This document shows positions 19,001 to 27,690 of a stretch of DNA of 64,000 nt, one piece after another. How positions within the stretch are numbered: position 1 is the first letter of the stretch; every line of letters starts with the position of its first letter. The notes beneath the pieces are model-generated. The model saw only the letters and a list, made by a program, of their open reading frames with translations. It was not told where the DNA came from and made no database searches. A program made the position numbers and the translations under genes. Source of the stretch: Paracoccus albus (lineage in GTDB: Bacteria > Pseudomonadota > Alphaproteobacteria > Rhodobacterales > Rhodobacteraceae); contig NZ_CP115775.1 of the NCBI RefSeq assembly GCF_027913035.1, positions 744,001 through 808,000 on the forward strand, in the 5' to 3' direction.

Positions 19001-19193
19001 CCTTGGTGTGCTGCCGCTTGCGCGCGCGACGGGGGCGGGTGCCGGGGCACAGAATGCCATCGGCTCTGGCGTCATGGGTGGTATGATTGCGGCCACGGTG
19101 TTCGGTATCTTCCTGATCCCGGTGCTGTTCCTGGTCGTCAGGCGCATCTTCGGCAGGCGCAAGGCAAAGGCCGAACCGCAACCCGCAGGTTAA
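16074..19193 (+). CDS. RND multidrug efflux permease (AcrB/HAE1 family)
   Basis: A 1039-residue proton-driven drug exporter of the HAE1 family, full length. FFIRRPVFAWVIAIVTIL is transmembrane helix 1. The proton-relay aspartates are in LAIGLLVDDAIIVVENVER (helix 4), and the helix 10 Lys is in GLAAKNAILIVEFA. The duplicated periplasmic porter loops lie at about 35-335 and 560-870. It forms a two-gene operon with its adaptor. A TetR gene lies on the opposite strand about 1 kb downstream, separated by a broken gene; it could regulate the pump, but its own divergent neighbour is a likelier target. Confidence 0.95.
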   Translation: MSRFFIRRPVFAWVIAIVTILLGALGMNTLPVSQYPEVAPPTVRISASYTGASAEAVQNSVTSVIEESLTGLDGMVYMTSSSSRGSSSVSVVFEQDEDGEQAQIRVQNKVSGITGQLPSAVQQRGVTVSRSTSSILMIGALVSDDGSRNTAALADIMSNTIQDSVERTEGVGGVSSFGSGYAMRIWLDPQKLHQFALTPSDVTAAVQAQNTNVSVGSIGEQPVIEAQQFTADVTAQSQLTSVDEFRAIMLKTEASGAIVRLGDVARIEIGQESYGGEARFNGKPAAGFGVNLATGANAVDTAEAVRAVLDDLAGSLPEGVSIQIPYDTAPFVELSIEKVYHTLAEAIILVFIVMLVFLQSWRATLIPTLAVPVVLMGTFGILAIAGYSINTMTMFAMVLAIGLLVDDAIIVVENVERIMEEDGVDAMTATEESMGQITGALIGTTAVLCAVFLPMAFFGGATGVIYRQFSITIISAMVLSTVFALTLTPALCASMLRRKAKEPIAPARWFNRGFDRSQNGYVRILGGILRVPLAGVVALAVVVALAVFMYQRLPASFLPEEDQGVLMTMINLPSGATTAQTDAVMSDVEDYLLNDESDGVEAVFGSLGFGFGGSSQNSAMIFVKLRDYEERLSLDGQSASEIAMRATMAFAADRRGQIFFMQPPAIMGMGNTDGFSAYLVDQGGNGHDALVNAAQQLVAAGQQGTQLTNLRGAEDQQKTALRINIDRERAERFGLTLTDVNGMLSTIYSGTEVNDFEYGAELKPVIVQGDAPYRMQPGDIEDWHARNADNEMVPFGAFTSTSWEDVPVSLDRYGGTAALSLSGSPAEGVSSGDAMDAVEALAADLDGGYGIAWSGISYQERLSGSQEVFLYAISALVVFLSLAALYESWSIPLAVMLAVPVGLMGALAGALLLGQSNDVYFKVGLLATIGLAAKNAILIVEFAVEQQSKGMSVLDATLSASRQRLRPIIMTSLAFILGVLPLARATGAGAGAQNAIGSGVMGGMIAATVFGIFLIPVLFLVVRRIFGRRKAKAEPQPAG

Positions 19194-20266
19194 GATTTGC
19201 CACGCCGATACAGCCGTTCGGCGGCTGCCTCGCCGGAGGCGCAGGCTTCAAGAAGGCAGTCTAGGTCTTGCGGCGACAGCGTCAGAAGGCGCGACCGCCT
19301 GCGTTGTGGCAGTTTGCTGGCCTGACCGACCCAGGAGGCTGGCGCCGACCCTGCGACGGCATTGCCAAGGTGTCGCGTCGTCTCGACCGGGTCGGACATC
19401 AGATCGGCGTGGCGCAGCGTTGTGATAGGGTGGTTGCGGAGCGCCGCTTCGCCGCGTTGCATCAGCGCCGACCAGAAACTGCCGCAGTCCCTCAGTGACG
19501 GCTGTCGGTTCAGTATCCGGTTCAGCGGCAGGGCGCGATCCATCCGCGAAAGGACGGGCCATATAACTCCACGCCCAAGGTGCCGCGTCGGAGAGATAGG
19601 ATCAATCAGCCCAAAGCCATATTTCCATAACCAGATAGCCATTCGTCCCGGCGCGTAGTCGCGCAACGACAGAGCGGTTTCCGCACCCGAGCGCAGCAGG
19701 ACAATGAGCTTCGCCTTCGTAAACCTCCGTAACAGGATCCCGGCTGCTGTAAGAGAGCCACCGGATCGCTCTGCCCAGACCGTTGGCTGCTGTGATCTGC
19801 GCGCGGCGAGCGTCCTGAACAGGAAAAGATAGTGATCAGCCAGCGTTCCATAAGCACGGGCGTCAATCATGGGGCGCAGATCATCGAAGGCGGCGTCCGG
19901 GTGATCTTCCAGATGCGGAAGGGTGATGGCAAGCAATGGCGGGCAGTTCCAAGGGTCGTGGCGCGGGTGTTTTGTCAGGTGTTAGAGGAACTCATCAGGT
20001 GCGGTATCCGGGTTTCCGATCCGTGACATTCCTGCAAGCGGCTGAGACAGGGCCCGCCAGAAGGTCGGAACATCGCAATTTGCGGGCCGAAACGCCCGTG
20101 GGCCAATCATCGCGAAGCACTCTGAAATGCTGAGCACGTCTGGATGTGCGCGCAACATATTGGACACCAAGGTCGATCCGCAACGGGCAGAGCCGAGAAG
20201 CAGCACACCAGACATGCCCCTGGCATCTTCGCACGGCGTCAGAATCTGAGAAATGCCGCTGCTCAA
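19190..20266 (-). pseudogene. Sulfotransferase gene split by an in-frame TAA
   Basis: The two halves lie in the same frame. The first (20266 or ATG 20215 down to 19985) carries the PAPS loop LLGSARCGSTLVSNMLRAHP. The second (19981 to 19190) carries the 3'-phosphate-binding part LIVLLRSGAETALSLRDY. A single TAA at 19982-19984 separates them, after the residues APDEFL. Read through, the product would be about 358 residues, normal for a sulfotransferase. Neither half alone has a full PAPS site, so I call it a pseudogene, though a sequencing error at one base is possible. Its upstream end overlaps the TetR stop by 4 bases. Confidence 0.75.
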
Positions 20267-20895
20267 CCCTGCTGATTTTCCAGATCGCGCAGAACGCGCA
20301 GCACCAGCACATCGGCAAGTTGCTTTGCACTGGCGGTGGTCAGTAAATCAAGCCGGTGCGAGGCACGAAGCTCGGCAAGGCCCTGAATGGCTGCGAACAT
20401 GGCGGCCGCTTCCTGACGTGCATTGGGTGGCGGCAGCCTTGGCGCGGTGGCGATCAATTCCTGTGCAATCATGTCGAGAAGTTCATTGATGGCTTCCAGA
20501 TACCATTCAGGGAAATTTTCAGAACGGCGCGGACCGTCAAACAGGGCGCGGAACAGCATCGGCTCCGCCTCGACCAGATCCAGGTAGTTCGAAGCAAGCG
20601 CACGAAGCCGTTCGCGGGGAGTATCTCCCGATAAGTTATTAAAAAGATCGGCGATTCTGGCGAAATTGGTTCTGTTCACTTGCCACAGTACATCGGGCAG
20701 GCTCTCGAAAAGGTTATAGATCGTGCCGGGGGTGTATCCGACGGCTTTTGCAAGCCTTCGCGCCGTCAGCGCCTCGGGGCCTTCGTCAAGGATGATCTCA
20801 CGCGCCATGTCGAGCGTTTGCTGGCGAAGTTCTTTCCGAGAGCGTCGAGGGCGCGGAAATTTGTTTCCGGAAGAAGCCGGGTTATTGACTGTCAT
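20263..20895 (-). CDS. TetR/AcrR family transcriptional regulator
   Basis: A 210-residue repressor-like protein. The N-terminal HTH domain (about residues 20-65) reads LDMAREIILDEGPEALTARR then AKAVGYTPGTIYNLFES, the classical TetR helix-turn-helix. The C-terminal domain is all-helical and its ligand is unknown. It is divergent from a broken ketoacyl-synthase-like gene, and the gap holds two overlapping dyads that could be its operator. It overlaps the downstream sulfotransferase pseudogene by 4 bases, so those genes formed an operon. Confidence 0.88.
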   Translation of the reverse strand: MTVNNPASSGNKFPRPRRSRKELRQQTLDMAREIILDEGPEALTARRLAKAVGYTPGTIYNLFESLPDVLWQVNRTNFARIADLFNNLSGDTPRERLRALASNYLDLVEAEPMLFRALFDGPRRSENFPEWYLEAINELLDMIAQELIATAPRLPPPNARQEAAAMFAAIQGLAELRASHRLDLLTTASAKQLADVLVLRVLRDLENQQG

Positions 20896-20975
20896 TTGCT
20901 GGGGTATATTTGCCTGAAAGTCTGATGAACTTAGTTCGGATTTAAACGTGACCTTTTAGTACGGAATGGTCAAGT

Positions 20976-20997
20976 TTCAACACTTGAACAGTGTTCA
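20976..20997. promoter_or_regulatory. Two overlapping dyads, probable TetR operator
   Basis: TTCAA-CAC-TTGAA (20976-20988) and TGAAC-AGT-GTTCA (20985-20997) overlap by four bases in the divergent gap between the TetR gene and the ketoacyl synthase remnant. Dyads of this size and position are typical TetR operators. No binding data are available. Confidence 0.5.
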
Positions 20998-21009
20998 GGA
21001 AAGCTTGCC

Positions 21010-22030
21010 ATGTATCTTTCATCAGAACTGCACAGGAAAATCAGCAGGCCATCCCGCCCCGTCGTTGCTGTCCGGATAGAGGGGACAGGCTGCTATCGTC
21101 CAGAGCGGATCGTGACCTCGAAAGGCATTGACCGGAGGCTCGGCTGGCAGGACGGCCATACGGAATCGCGCTATCGCATCCACGCGCGCGGTGTGGCCGA
21201 GGGGTCTGAGACAAGTTCATTCATGGCCGCGGAAGCAGCGCAACAGGCGCTTGATGCGGCGGGAGTCGCAGCGGATCAGGTCGATCTTGTTTGGCTGCCT
21301 GCGGCGTAGGAGAGCAGCCTATTCCTGCAACCGCGACATTGGTTCATCACCGGCTTGGCCTGACCGAGACAGGCATACCGGCCTATGTCATCGGCGCAAC
21401 CTCCCTGTCATTTGTAACGGCGATGGATCACGCATCGCTGAAGATCGCAGCGGGTTAGGCTAGGCATGTGCTGATCGTATCGGCGGACATAGCGTCTGTC
21501 GGCCTTGACTGGACGCGGCAAGAGGCGGCGGCGATATTCGGTGACGGCGCCGCTGCGGTGGTCCTTGGCAGGGCCGATGAACGGGCAGGGTCAGGAAAAG
21601 AACCCGGACTTCTGGCGCTGCGCATGGAAACCTGGTCCGAGGGTCGTGATGCCTTTGTGCTCGCGGCGGGTGGAACGAGGGTCAATCCCCTTGTAGCGGG
21701 GGCATCGCCCCGCAAGATGCACTGTTTCATATGGACGGTCAGGCAGCCTTTCGCGTCGCGGCCCGCAGGTTGCCCAGATTTCTTGCGAGATTGATGGCTT
21801 CTGCCGGGGTGTCGCGCGATGAGATCGGCGCGGTCATCCCGCATCAGGCAAGTGCGCAAGCATTGGACCATGCGCGTGCCCTGATCGGCTTCGGCAAGGT
21901 GCAGGTCGTCGATATTTTTTCGGATCATGGCAACCAAATCGCCACTTCAATCCCGACCGCGCTGCATCACGCCACGGCCTCGGATCGTCTGCCCGCCGGA
22001 ACTCTGCTGATTTCGCGACCGTGGCCCTAG
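21010..22030 (+). pseudogene. 3-ketoacyl-ACP synthase III-like gene, three lesions
   Basis: Frame-corrected, this reads as a FabH/OleA-like thiolase-fold protein: VRIEGTGCYRPERIVTS at the start, GEQPIPATATL, AYVIGATSLSFVTAMDHA, LIVSADIASVGLDW, FGDGAAAVVLG and VIPHQASAQALDHA near the end. It is broken by a frameshift near 21305, an in-frame TAG at 21456-21458 and a second frameshift near 21712. The position of the catalytic cysteine (usually A-T-C-L-S-F in this branch) has become Ser. Several independent lesions make decay, not sequencing error, the best reading. The divergent TetR gene is intact and may be its old regulator. Confidence 0.85.
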
Positions 22031-22087
22031 GTGTTTGATCCCACGATTTGATGGTGCGATCCGTTCGCTGTAATGGAAGGAAGCATT

Positions 22088-22249
22088 ATGGGACAAGTTC
22101 GTAAGAAACTTCGCCGCCGCCATCGCAATCGCAGCAACCATCATTCGGTCGGCCGATTGAGTCTCAACCCTAGCGCGCTTTTGCGAGCGATCAAGCTTCC
22201 GGCTGCGTTTACCGGAGGTGACATTGTCCTTTTCCCGGTGGACAGTTAA
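22088..22249 (+). CDS. Possible small basic protein, 53 residues
   Basis: An open frame starts with ATG 22088, seven bases after a good ribosome site (GGAAGGAAG), and its TAA abuts the next gene's ATG. The product begins MGQVRKKLRRRHRNRSNHH and is strongly basic at the N-terminus, with a hydrophobic end (TGGDIVLFPVDS). I recognise no family. The ribosome site and tight junction with the methyltransferase gene favour a real small protein or a coupling leader peptide; codon use cannot be judged at this length. Confidence 0.4.
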   Translation: MGQVRKKLRRRHRNRSNHHSVGRLSLNPSALLRAIKLPAAFTGGDIVLFPVDS

Positions 22250-23449
22250 ATGATTACGCCCGAACGACGGGCTGAAAACGGGCCATCCATGACACCTGCT
22301 GCACGCATAAACGCCGCAATCGGAATTTTGAACGATGTGCTGTCGGGCCAACCGGCAGAGCAGGCGCTTCTTTCGTGGTCGCGCAAAAGCCGTTTTGCCG
22401 GTTCAGGCGACCGCGCGGCTATCCGTGACCTGGTATTCGAGGCGCTTCGCCGTCGCGACAGTCTTGCCGCGCTTGGTGGCGGCCTGCACGGGCGTGGGTT
22501 AATGATCGGTTTGCTGCGTGCGAATGGGACAGATCCGGCGACCATCTTCACTGGCGAGGGATATGCGCCAGAAACGCTTAGCGCGGATGAAGTCACGGGC
22601 GGCGTCCCGGCGGCGGAAGCCACAAATATGCACGATCTTCCCGAATGGCTGTGGCCCCAATGGCAGGCGTCGCTAAAGGAAGATGCGTTGTCGGCAGCGC
22701 ATCAGATGCGTTCGCGCGCGCCGATATGGCTGCGGGTGAATCCGCACAAAGCCGACCCTGCGACGATCCGCGACCAGCTTGCCCACCAAGGCATCGAAAC
22801 AGAGAAGGCGCCTCAGTCTGCGACTGCCCTTCGTGTGATCGAGGGCGAGCGGCGGGTGTCGGGTTCGCAGGCATATATGGAAGGCTGGGTAGAACTGCAG
22901 GATCTTTCGCCGCAGCTGGCCTGCGAAATGCTGCCGCTGAGCACAGGAATACGGGTGTTGGACTATTGCGCGGGTGGTGGTGGCAAGTCGCTGGCACTGG
23001 CGGCCCGGGTGGATATTGAGGTGACGGCGCATGACATTGCGCCGGATCGCATGAAGGACCTGCCAGCCCGTGCAAGTCGCGCGGGCGTAGAGATTAAAAT
23101 TGCGCCGACCTCACCAATTGACAAGAAATATGATATGGTCGTCGCGGATGTGCCGTGTTCAGGAACTGGAACATGGCGTCGCACACCGGATGCAAAATGG
23201 CGGCTGAAATCCGATGATCTGGAGGCCATGATTGAGACACAGGCGCAGATTTTGCGTGAAACCGCGCCACTGGTTCGTTCGGGCGGACATTTGGCCTACA
23301 TGACCTGCTCCGTTCTTGAGCGAGAGAACGAAAAGCAGGCTGATAATTTCTTGCTGCATCATCCGGACTTCTCTGAGATCGCCCGTGAAAGATGGCTGAA
23401 TCCGCGCGGATCGGATGGCTTCTTCCTGTCGCTGATGCAGCGCAATTGA
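22250..23449 (+). CDS. RsmB/NOP family RNA cytosine-C5 methyltransferase
   Basis: A 399-residue (or 386 from ATG 22289, MTPAARINAA, which fits relatives better) SAM-dependent m5C RNA methyltransferase. The N-terminal helical domain covers about residues 1-140. The SAM site is VLDYCAGGGGKSLALAARV near 245. The two catalytic cysteines are in VADVPCSGTGTWRRTPD (motif IV) and YMTCSVLERENEKQ (motif VI). The RNA target (16S C967 for E. coli RsmB) cannot be assigned from sequence alone. It may be coupled to the small basic ORF before it. Confidence 0.9.
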   Translation: MITPERRAENGPSMTPAARINAAIGILNDVLSGQPAEQALLSWSRKSRFAGSGDRAAIRDLVFEALRRRDSLAALGGGLHGRGLMIGLLRANGTDPATIFTGEGYAPETLSADEVTGGVPAAEATNMHDLPEWLWPQWQASLKEDALSAAHQMRSRAPIWLRVNPHKADPATIRDQLAHQGIETEKAPQSATALRVIEGERRVSGSQAYMEGWVELQDLSPQLACEMLPLSTGIRVLDYCAGGGGKSLALAARVDIEVTAHDIAPDRMKDLPARASRAGVEIKIAPTSPIDKKYDMVVADVPCSGTGTWRRTPDAKWRLKSDDLEAMIETQAQILRETAPLVRSGGHLAYMTCSVLERENEKQADNFLLHHPDFSEIARERWLNPRGSDGFFLSLMQRN

Positions 23450-23515
23450 TAAGAATATTAATTGTTTCTTAAGAACTGATTCCTACCGTTTCGTTAAGCG
23501 GCGCGGGGAATCGAG

Positions 23516-25549
23516 ATGACGAAGCTGTTAAAACGTTGGTCAGATCATCGTGGTCTGAGCGCCGCGTTTCTGGTTCTGCCAGTGATCGCTGTCGAGATCA
23601 TCCTGCATGCCGCGGGGACAGGGATAACTGTCGGATCGATCTTTTTAGTCATAGGCGCCATGGCCTTGCTCGGCTCGTACTTCGTCGGTGGCGGGCTGCT
23701 CCTTGTCCGCTTGCGCCGTGGCTTTATCCGATTGGATCAGCTTGCTGACCTGCGGCCGGCAATTGCTGCGACGAGCGATGCGGAATGGGCGGTTGATTCT
23801 GATGAGATTGTCATGGCGCAATCGCCGCTGGCCCTAGAACAGTGGGGCGACTTCATCGGACGACCGCTTTCGCAACTGCTCTCGGGGCAGGTTGCGGACG
23901 CAGAAAAGGAGGCAGCGCGCATGGTCTTCCGTGCGCTTCGCCACGACAGGATAGATCTCTCGCTTCCGTCCGGCGGCATAATGAGGGCTGAACGTGCGGG
24001 CCAGCATCTGGCGCATCTGACCTTTCTACTTCACGACAGTAAAGACACCATGGCTGCCGATCTCTTTGACTATGACCGATTGCCCTTTGCCATTCTGCGC
24101 CTCAGCGATGATGGCACGGTGCAAAAGGCAAATCGCGCCGCCTCTGCCTACTGCAAGGGAGATGTCGCAGGGACACATATCTCAGAGCTTTTTGACGGCC
24201 TCGGCAGGCCATTTGCGGATTGGTTGGCGGAGGTTGCACAATCCCGCGCTCTGGCGACGCCGGAGGTTCTGCGTGCCCAAAGCGCGGGACAGGATCGCTT
24301 CATACAGGTCTCGCTTTATCCGATGGATGAAGAATGTGGGGGCCTAATCGCGGTTTTGTCAGATGCAAAGGCGATGAAAACGTTGGAGGCACAGTTCGTG
24401 CAAAGCCAGAAAATGCAGGCGGTCGGGCAGCTTGCGGGTGGTATAGCGCATGATTTCAACAATCTGCTGACCGCAATCGGCGGTCATTGCGATTTGCTGA
24501 TGCTTAGGCACGATAAGGGAGACCCTGATTTCGCCGACTTGGATCAGATTCGCCAGAATGCGAACCGCGCCGCCTATCTTGTCGGCCATCTGCTGGCTTT
24601 CTCACGCAAGCAGACATTGAAGCCGCAATATCTGGACCTTCGCGAAACGCTCTCGGACCTCTCTCACCTGCTTAACCGGTTGGTGGGTGAAAAAATTGTG
24701 CTCGGACAGTCGCACGATCCGAATCTGGACATCGTTCGCGCAGATCGCGGAAAATTTGAACAAGTTATTGTAAATCTTGTCGTAAATGCGCGTGACGCGA
24801 TGCCTGCCGGGGGGCGTATCGAAATCACCACGTCTAACTTTCAGGTGGATATACCAGAGCATCATGATCGTTTTACGGTTCCGCCAGGCAACTACGTTAA
24901 GATCTCAGTCGCAGATCAGGGCAAAGGGATCGAACCGGATGTCATTTCAAAGATTTTTGAGCCTTTTTTCACCACCAAGCGGATTGGTGAGGGTACCGGC
25001 CTTGGTCTGTCGACGGCGTATGGGATCGTTAAGCAGAGCGGCGGATACATCTTATGTGAAAGCCAACCTCTTCAGGGAACAACTTTCACCGTTTACCTTC
25101 CTGCGCATATTGGCGATGTGCCGACGCCATCCTGTGATGATGCCGTATCGCAAACGGTGAATCTTGAGGCCAAAGCCGAACAGCATGTCCTGCTTGTCGA
25201 GGATGAGGCACCCGTTCGTGCATTTGCAAGCCGAGCGTTGAAAATGCGTGGTTATCGGGTCACCGAGGCTTCATCGGGGGAGGAGGCTTTGTCGCTGCTG
25301 GCAGATGATCAGAAGCAGATCGACCTTTTCGTGTCGGACGTGGTGATGCCCGGCATGGACGGTGTTGCATGGGTGCGCGCCGCGCTGAAAGATCGCCCGG
25401 AAACTCCGGTCATATTCATGTCCGGCTATACCGAAGATGTGTTCGATGATGGCAGGAACCCGATCAGCAACGCGACATTCCTGCAAAAGCCATTTTCCCT
25501 GACCGATCTGATCACCAGCGTAGGCGAAAGGCTTGAAGGCAAAGCCTAG
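23516..25549 (+). CDS. cckA: Hybrid histidine kinase CckA
   Basis: A 677-residue hybrid kinase matching CckA, the membrane kinase/phosphatase that feeds the ChpT-CtrA phosphorelay controlling cell cycle, motility or gene transfer in alphaproteobacteria. Two N-terminal helices (about 18-38 and 42-65) are followed by PAS-like regions (about 80-280). The H-box is [20 protein letters not shown] near 305. ATP-binding N, G1 and G2 boxes follow ([30 protein letters not shown]), then a receiver domain with the Asp in [14 protein letters not shown] near 608. Nearby recA and the sulfotransferase-like gene match the order I recall in Rhodobacteraceae. Confidence 0.9.
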   Translation: MTKLLKRWSDHRGLSAAFLVLPVIAVEIILHAAGTGITVGSIFLVIGAMALLGSYFVGGGLLLVRLRRGFIRLDQLADLRPAIAATSDAEWAVDSDEIVMAQSPLALEQWGDFIGRPLSQLLSGQVADAEKEAARMVFRALRHDRIDLSLPSGGIMRAERAGQHLAHLTFLLHDSKDTMAADLFDYDRLPFAILRLSDDGTVQKANRAASAYCKGDVAGTHISELFDGLGRPFADWLAEVAQSRALATPEVLRAQSAGQDRFIQVSLYPMDEECGGLIAVLSDAKAMKTLEAQFVQSQKMQAVGQLAGGIAHDFNNLLTAIGGHCDLLMLRHDKGDPDFADLDQIRQNANRAAYLVGHLLAFSRKQTLKPQYLDLRETLSDLSHLLNRLVGEKIVLGQSHDPNLDIVRADRGKFEQVIVNLVVNARDAMPAGGRIEITTSNFQVDIPEHHDRFTVPPGNYVKISVADQGKGIEPDVISKIFEPFFTTKRIGEGTGLGLSTAYGIVKQSGGYILCESQPLQGTTFTVYLPAHIGDVPTPSCDDAVSQTVNLEAKAEQHVLLVEDEAPVRAFASRALKMRGYRVTEASSGEEALSLLADDQKQIDLFVSDVVMPGMDGVAWVRAALKDRPETPVIFMSGYTEDVFDDGRNPISNATFLQKPFSLTDLITSVGERLEGKA

Positions 25550-26118
25550 CCGACGCAGGCGTAAAGTTCGACGTCCAGCCGCAGCGCCTGCCGCAGGTCC
25601 TGCTCAATTTCCGGGGGAAGGCTGACATCCGCCTCTGGCGGGACATTCACACGGGGCAGAACAATTTCGCAACCGAGAGTTTCATCCAGGAAATGCGTGA
25701 ATTTTTCGATCTCCTCATAGCGGAAGATACGATCAATCATTGGCTTTGCGCCGCCCAGAAACGCGCTCTGCGTGGCGATCCCCTGTGTGACAGATTCCGG
25801 CGCTGCGATATAGCGGCGTGCGAAATCCTCGAAACCCTTTTCCGCCGGCTGATCGGCATCCCGCAACTCGAAACGATACCAGCTCCTTAGCCACTCCACC
25901 GGTTCGCGCATCAGAGCGACAGTAGTGAACTCCTCCTCAACGGTTTCACGCAGCCAAGGCTGGATATGCCTGCGAAACCGTTGGGCATCGACGTGTTTCA
26001 GTTCCGGTGGGCGTTGTACGGCAAGGCTGGCCAAGGGCTCCAGTGCAACCTCGATTGCGGTCGAACCTGCCTTCGGAGTTGCCAGAAAGACCAGCCGTTG
26101 TTCCCAGAAAATAAGCAA
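25546..26118 (-). CDS. Sulfotransferase-fold protein (often mislabelled gamma-glutamyl kinase)
   Basis: A 190-residue protein with a sulfotransferase-like nucleotide site: RLVFLATPKAGSTAIEVALE at the N-terminus and TTVALMREPVEWLRSWYRFE in the middle. Relatives in Rhodobacteraceae carry the label gamma-glutamyl kinase, which the motifs do not support. I start at TTG 26118 (MLIFWEQ), preceded by AAAGAGG; the GTG at 26160 would add 14 residues not seen in relatives. It overlaps the cckA stop by 4 bases, convergently, and is divergent from recA. The substrate is unknown. Confidence 0.72.
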   Translation of the reverse strand: MLIFWEQRLVFLATPKAGSTAIEVALEPLASLAVQRPPELKHVDAQRFRRHIQPWLRETVEEEFTTVALMREPVEWLRSWYRFELRDADQPAEKGFEDFARRYIAAPESVTQGIATQSAFLGGAKPMIDRIFRYEEIEKFTHFLDETLGCEIVLPRVNVPPEADVSLPPEIEQDLRQALRLDVELYACVG

Positions 26119-26243
26119 TGCGTCACCTCTTTGGAGCGTCGGGGCAGTTAAGCCGTGCACTCGCCGCTGTAAACCATTGGTTAAGCGATTCCTGCTAGCG
26201 ATTGTTCAAACGTGCTTGCCACAAAGCAAGCATTCGCGTATGA

Positions 26244-26258
26244 GAACATTAACAGAAC
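26244..26258 (+). promoter_or_regulatory. LexA (SOS) box upstream of recA
   Basis: GAAC-ATTAACA-GAAC is an exact match to the alphaproteobacterial LexA operator (GAAC-N7-GAAC, or GTTC-N7-GTTC). It lies 62 bases before the recA ATG. Confidence 0.9.
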
Positions 26259-26319
26259 ATGAACCTGCGCCGATTGAGCAGTAACAGAGGTTCTGACATA
26301 AGGAGCTGGAGTAGGCAGG

Positions 26320-27378
26320 ATGAGCGATACGAACATGGATAAGAGATCGGCCGACAAGCAAAAGGCTCTCGACAGCGCGCTTGCGCAAATTGAACGGCAG
26401 TTCGGCAAAGGCTCCATCATGAAGCTCGGGGCGGACAACCCTGTGGCCGAAATTGAGGCGACATCTACCGGTTCCCTCGGTCTGGACATCGCGCTCGGCA
26501 TTGGTGGCCTGCCCAAGGGACGTATTATCGAAATTTATGGACCGGAAAGCTCTGGTAAGACCACGCTGACGCTGCACGCAGTGGCTGAAGAACAGAAGAA
26601 GGGCGGCGTTTGCGCCTTTGTCGACGCGGAACATGCGTTGGATCCACATTACGCGCGAAAGCTGGGCGTCAATCTGGATGAGTTGCTGATCTCTCAGCCC
26701 GATACGGGTGAGCAGGCGCTTGAGATTGTCGATACATTGGTCCGTTCTGGCGCGGTCAACATGGTCGTGGTCGATTCTGTTGCTGCGCTGACGCCGAAAT
26801 CGGAAATCGAAGGCGATATGGGCGACCATCAGGTCGGCGCACAGGCCCGCCTGATGAGCCAGGCGATGCGCAAATTGACTGCCAGTATCGGCCGCTCGAA
26901 CTGTATGGTGATCTTCATCAACCAGATCCGCATGAAGATCGGTGTGATGTTCGGCAGTCCGGAAACAACCTCGGGTGGCAATGCGCTGAAATTCTACGCT
27001 TCTGTCCGGCTGGATATTCGTCGTATTGGTTCGATCAAGGATCGCGATGAAGTTGTCGGCAACAGCACGCGCGTCAAGGTTGTGAAGAACAAGGTTGCGC
27101 CACCTTTCCGGCAGGTCGAATTTGACATCATGTATGGTGAGGGAATTTCCAAAACGGGAGAACTGATTGACCTTGGTGTGAAGGCTGGTGTCGTCGAAAA
27201 ATCCGGCTCTTGGTATTCCTATGGCGATCAGCGGATCGGTCAGGGTCGTGAAAATGCAAAACAGTTCCTGAGCGACAATCCCGACATGGCAATGGAAGTC
27301 GAAGACAAGATCCGCGCCAGTCATGGGCTGGACTTCGCAAGCTCGGAAGACGATTCCGAAGTTTTGACCGACGACTGA
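26320..27378 (+). CDS. recA: Recombinase RecA
   Basis: A 352-residue RecA, the strand-exchange ATPase that also triggers LexA self-cleavage. Walker A is [14 protein letters not shown], Walker B is [10 protein letters not shown], and the signature [14 protein letters not shown] is intact. The C-terminal tail is acidic ([12 protein letters not shown]). The promoter carries a LexA box and the leader ends with AGGAGCTGGAG. A terminator lies 25 bases after the stop, so recA is monocistronic and SOS-regulated. Confidence 0.98.
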   Translation: MSDTNMDKRSADKQKALDSALAQIERQFGKGSIMKLGADNPVAEIEATSTGSLGLDIALGIGGLPKGRIIEIYGPESSGKTTLTLHAVAEEQKKGGVCAFVDAEHALDPHYARKLGVNLDELLISQPDTGEQALEIVDTLVRSGAVNMVVVDSVAALTPKSEIEGDMGDHQVGAQARLMSQAMRKLTASIGRSNCMVIFINQIRMKIGVMFGSPETTSGGNALKFYASVRLDIRRIGSIKDRDEVVGNSTRVKVVKNKVAPPFRQVEFDIMYGEGISKTGELIDLGVKAGVVEKSGSWYSYGDQRIGQGRENAKQFLSDNPDMAMEVEDKIRASHGLDFASSEDDSEVLTDD

Positions 27379-27402
27379 TTTAGTTGTCATATCAATCAAA
27401 AG

Positions 27403-27428
27403 GGCCGGTGGTATGCACCGGCCTTTTT
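27403..27428 (+). terminator. Rho-independent terminator after recA
   Basis: GGCCGGTG-gtatg-CACCGGCC is followed by TTTTT. It begins 25 bases after the recA stop. Confidence 0.93.
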
Positions 27429-27690
27429 CGTTGCTATTGGCTGTTTCGCTGCCGGGGATGAACGGTGGCATGGGGGGCGCTGAAACTTTTCCATCGGTGG
27501 TTCGTCATCTTGCGCGCCGGACAGCCGCATCTTCACACACGCAAATAACTGCCTTTTTTACTCTGAATTCTTGTCTGCGCCGCGGGAATCTGCGAAGCCA
27601 AAGCGAAGTAGGGTCGTCGGCACCTGTCGTGATCGCGACAAGAAAGCTGCCTGATACGACCGGCAAAGCTGTCCAATCCGGGGAAGGCGC
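27429..27690. other. Gap between recA and the imelysin gene
   Basis: These 262 bases hold no gene I can support; short frames here lack ribosome sites. The imelysin promoter should lie here, and a run of A+T-rich sequence (about 27535-27570) is a candidate. I could not identify a convincing Fur or Irr box. Confidence 0.4.

Noticed and set aside
26206..27471. Minus-strand open frame opposite recA
   Set aside because: Shadow of recA with no ribosome site or recognisable motif.
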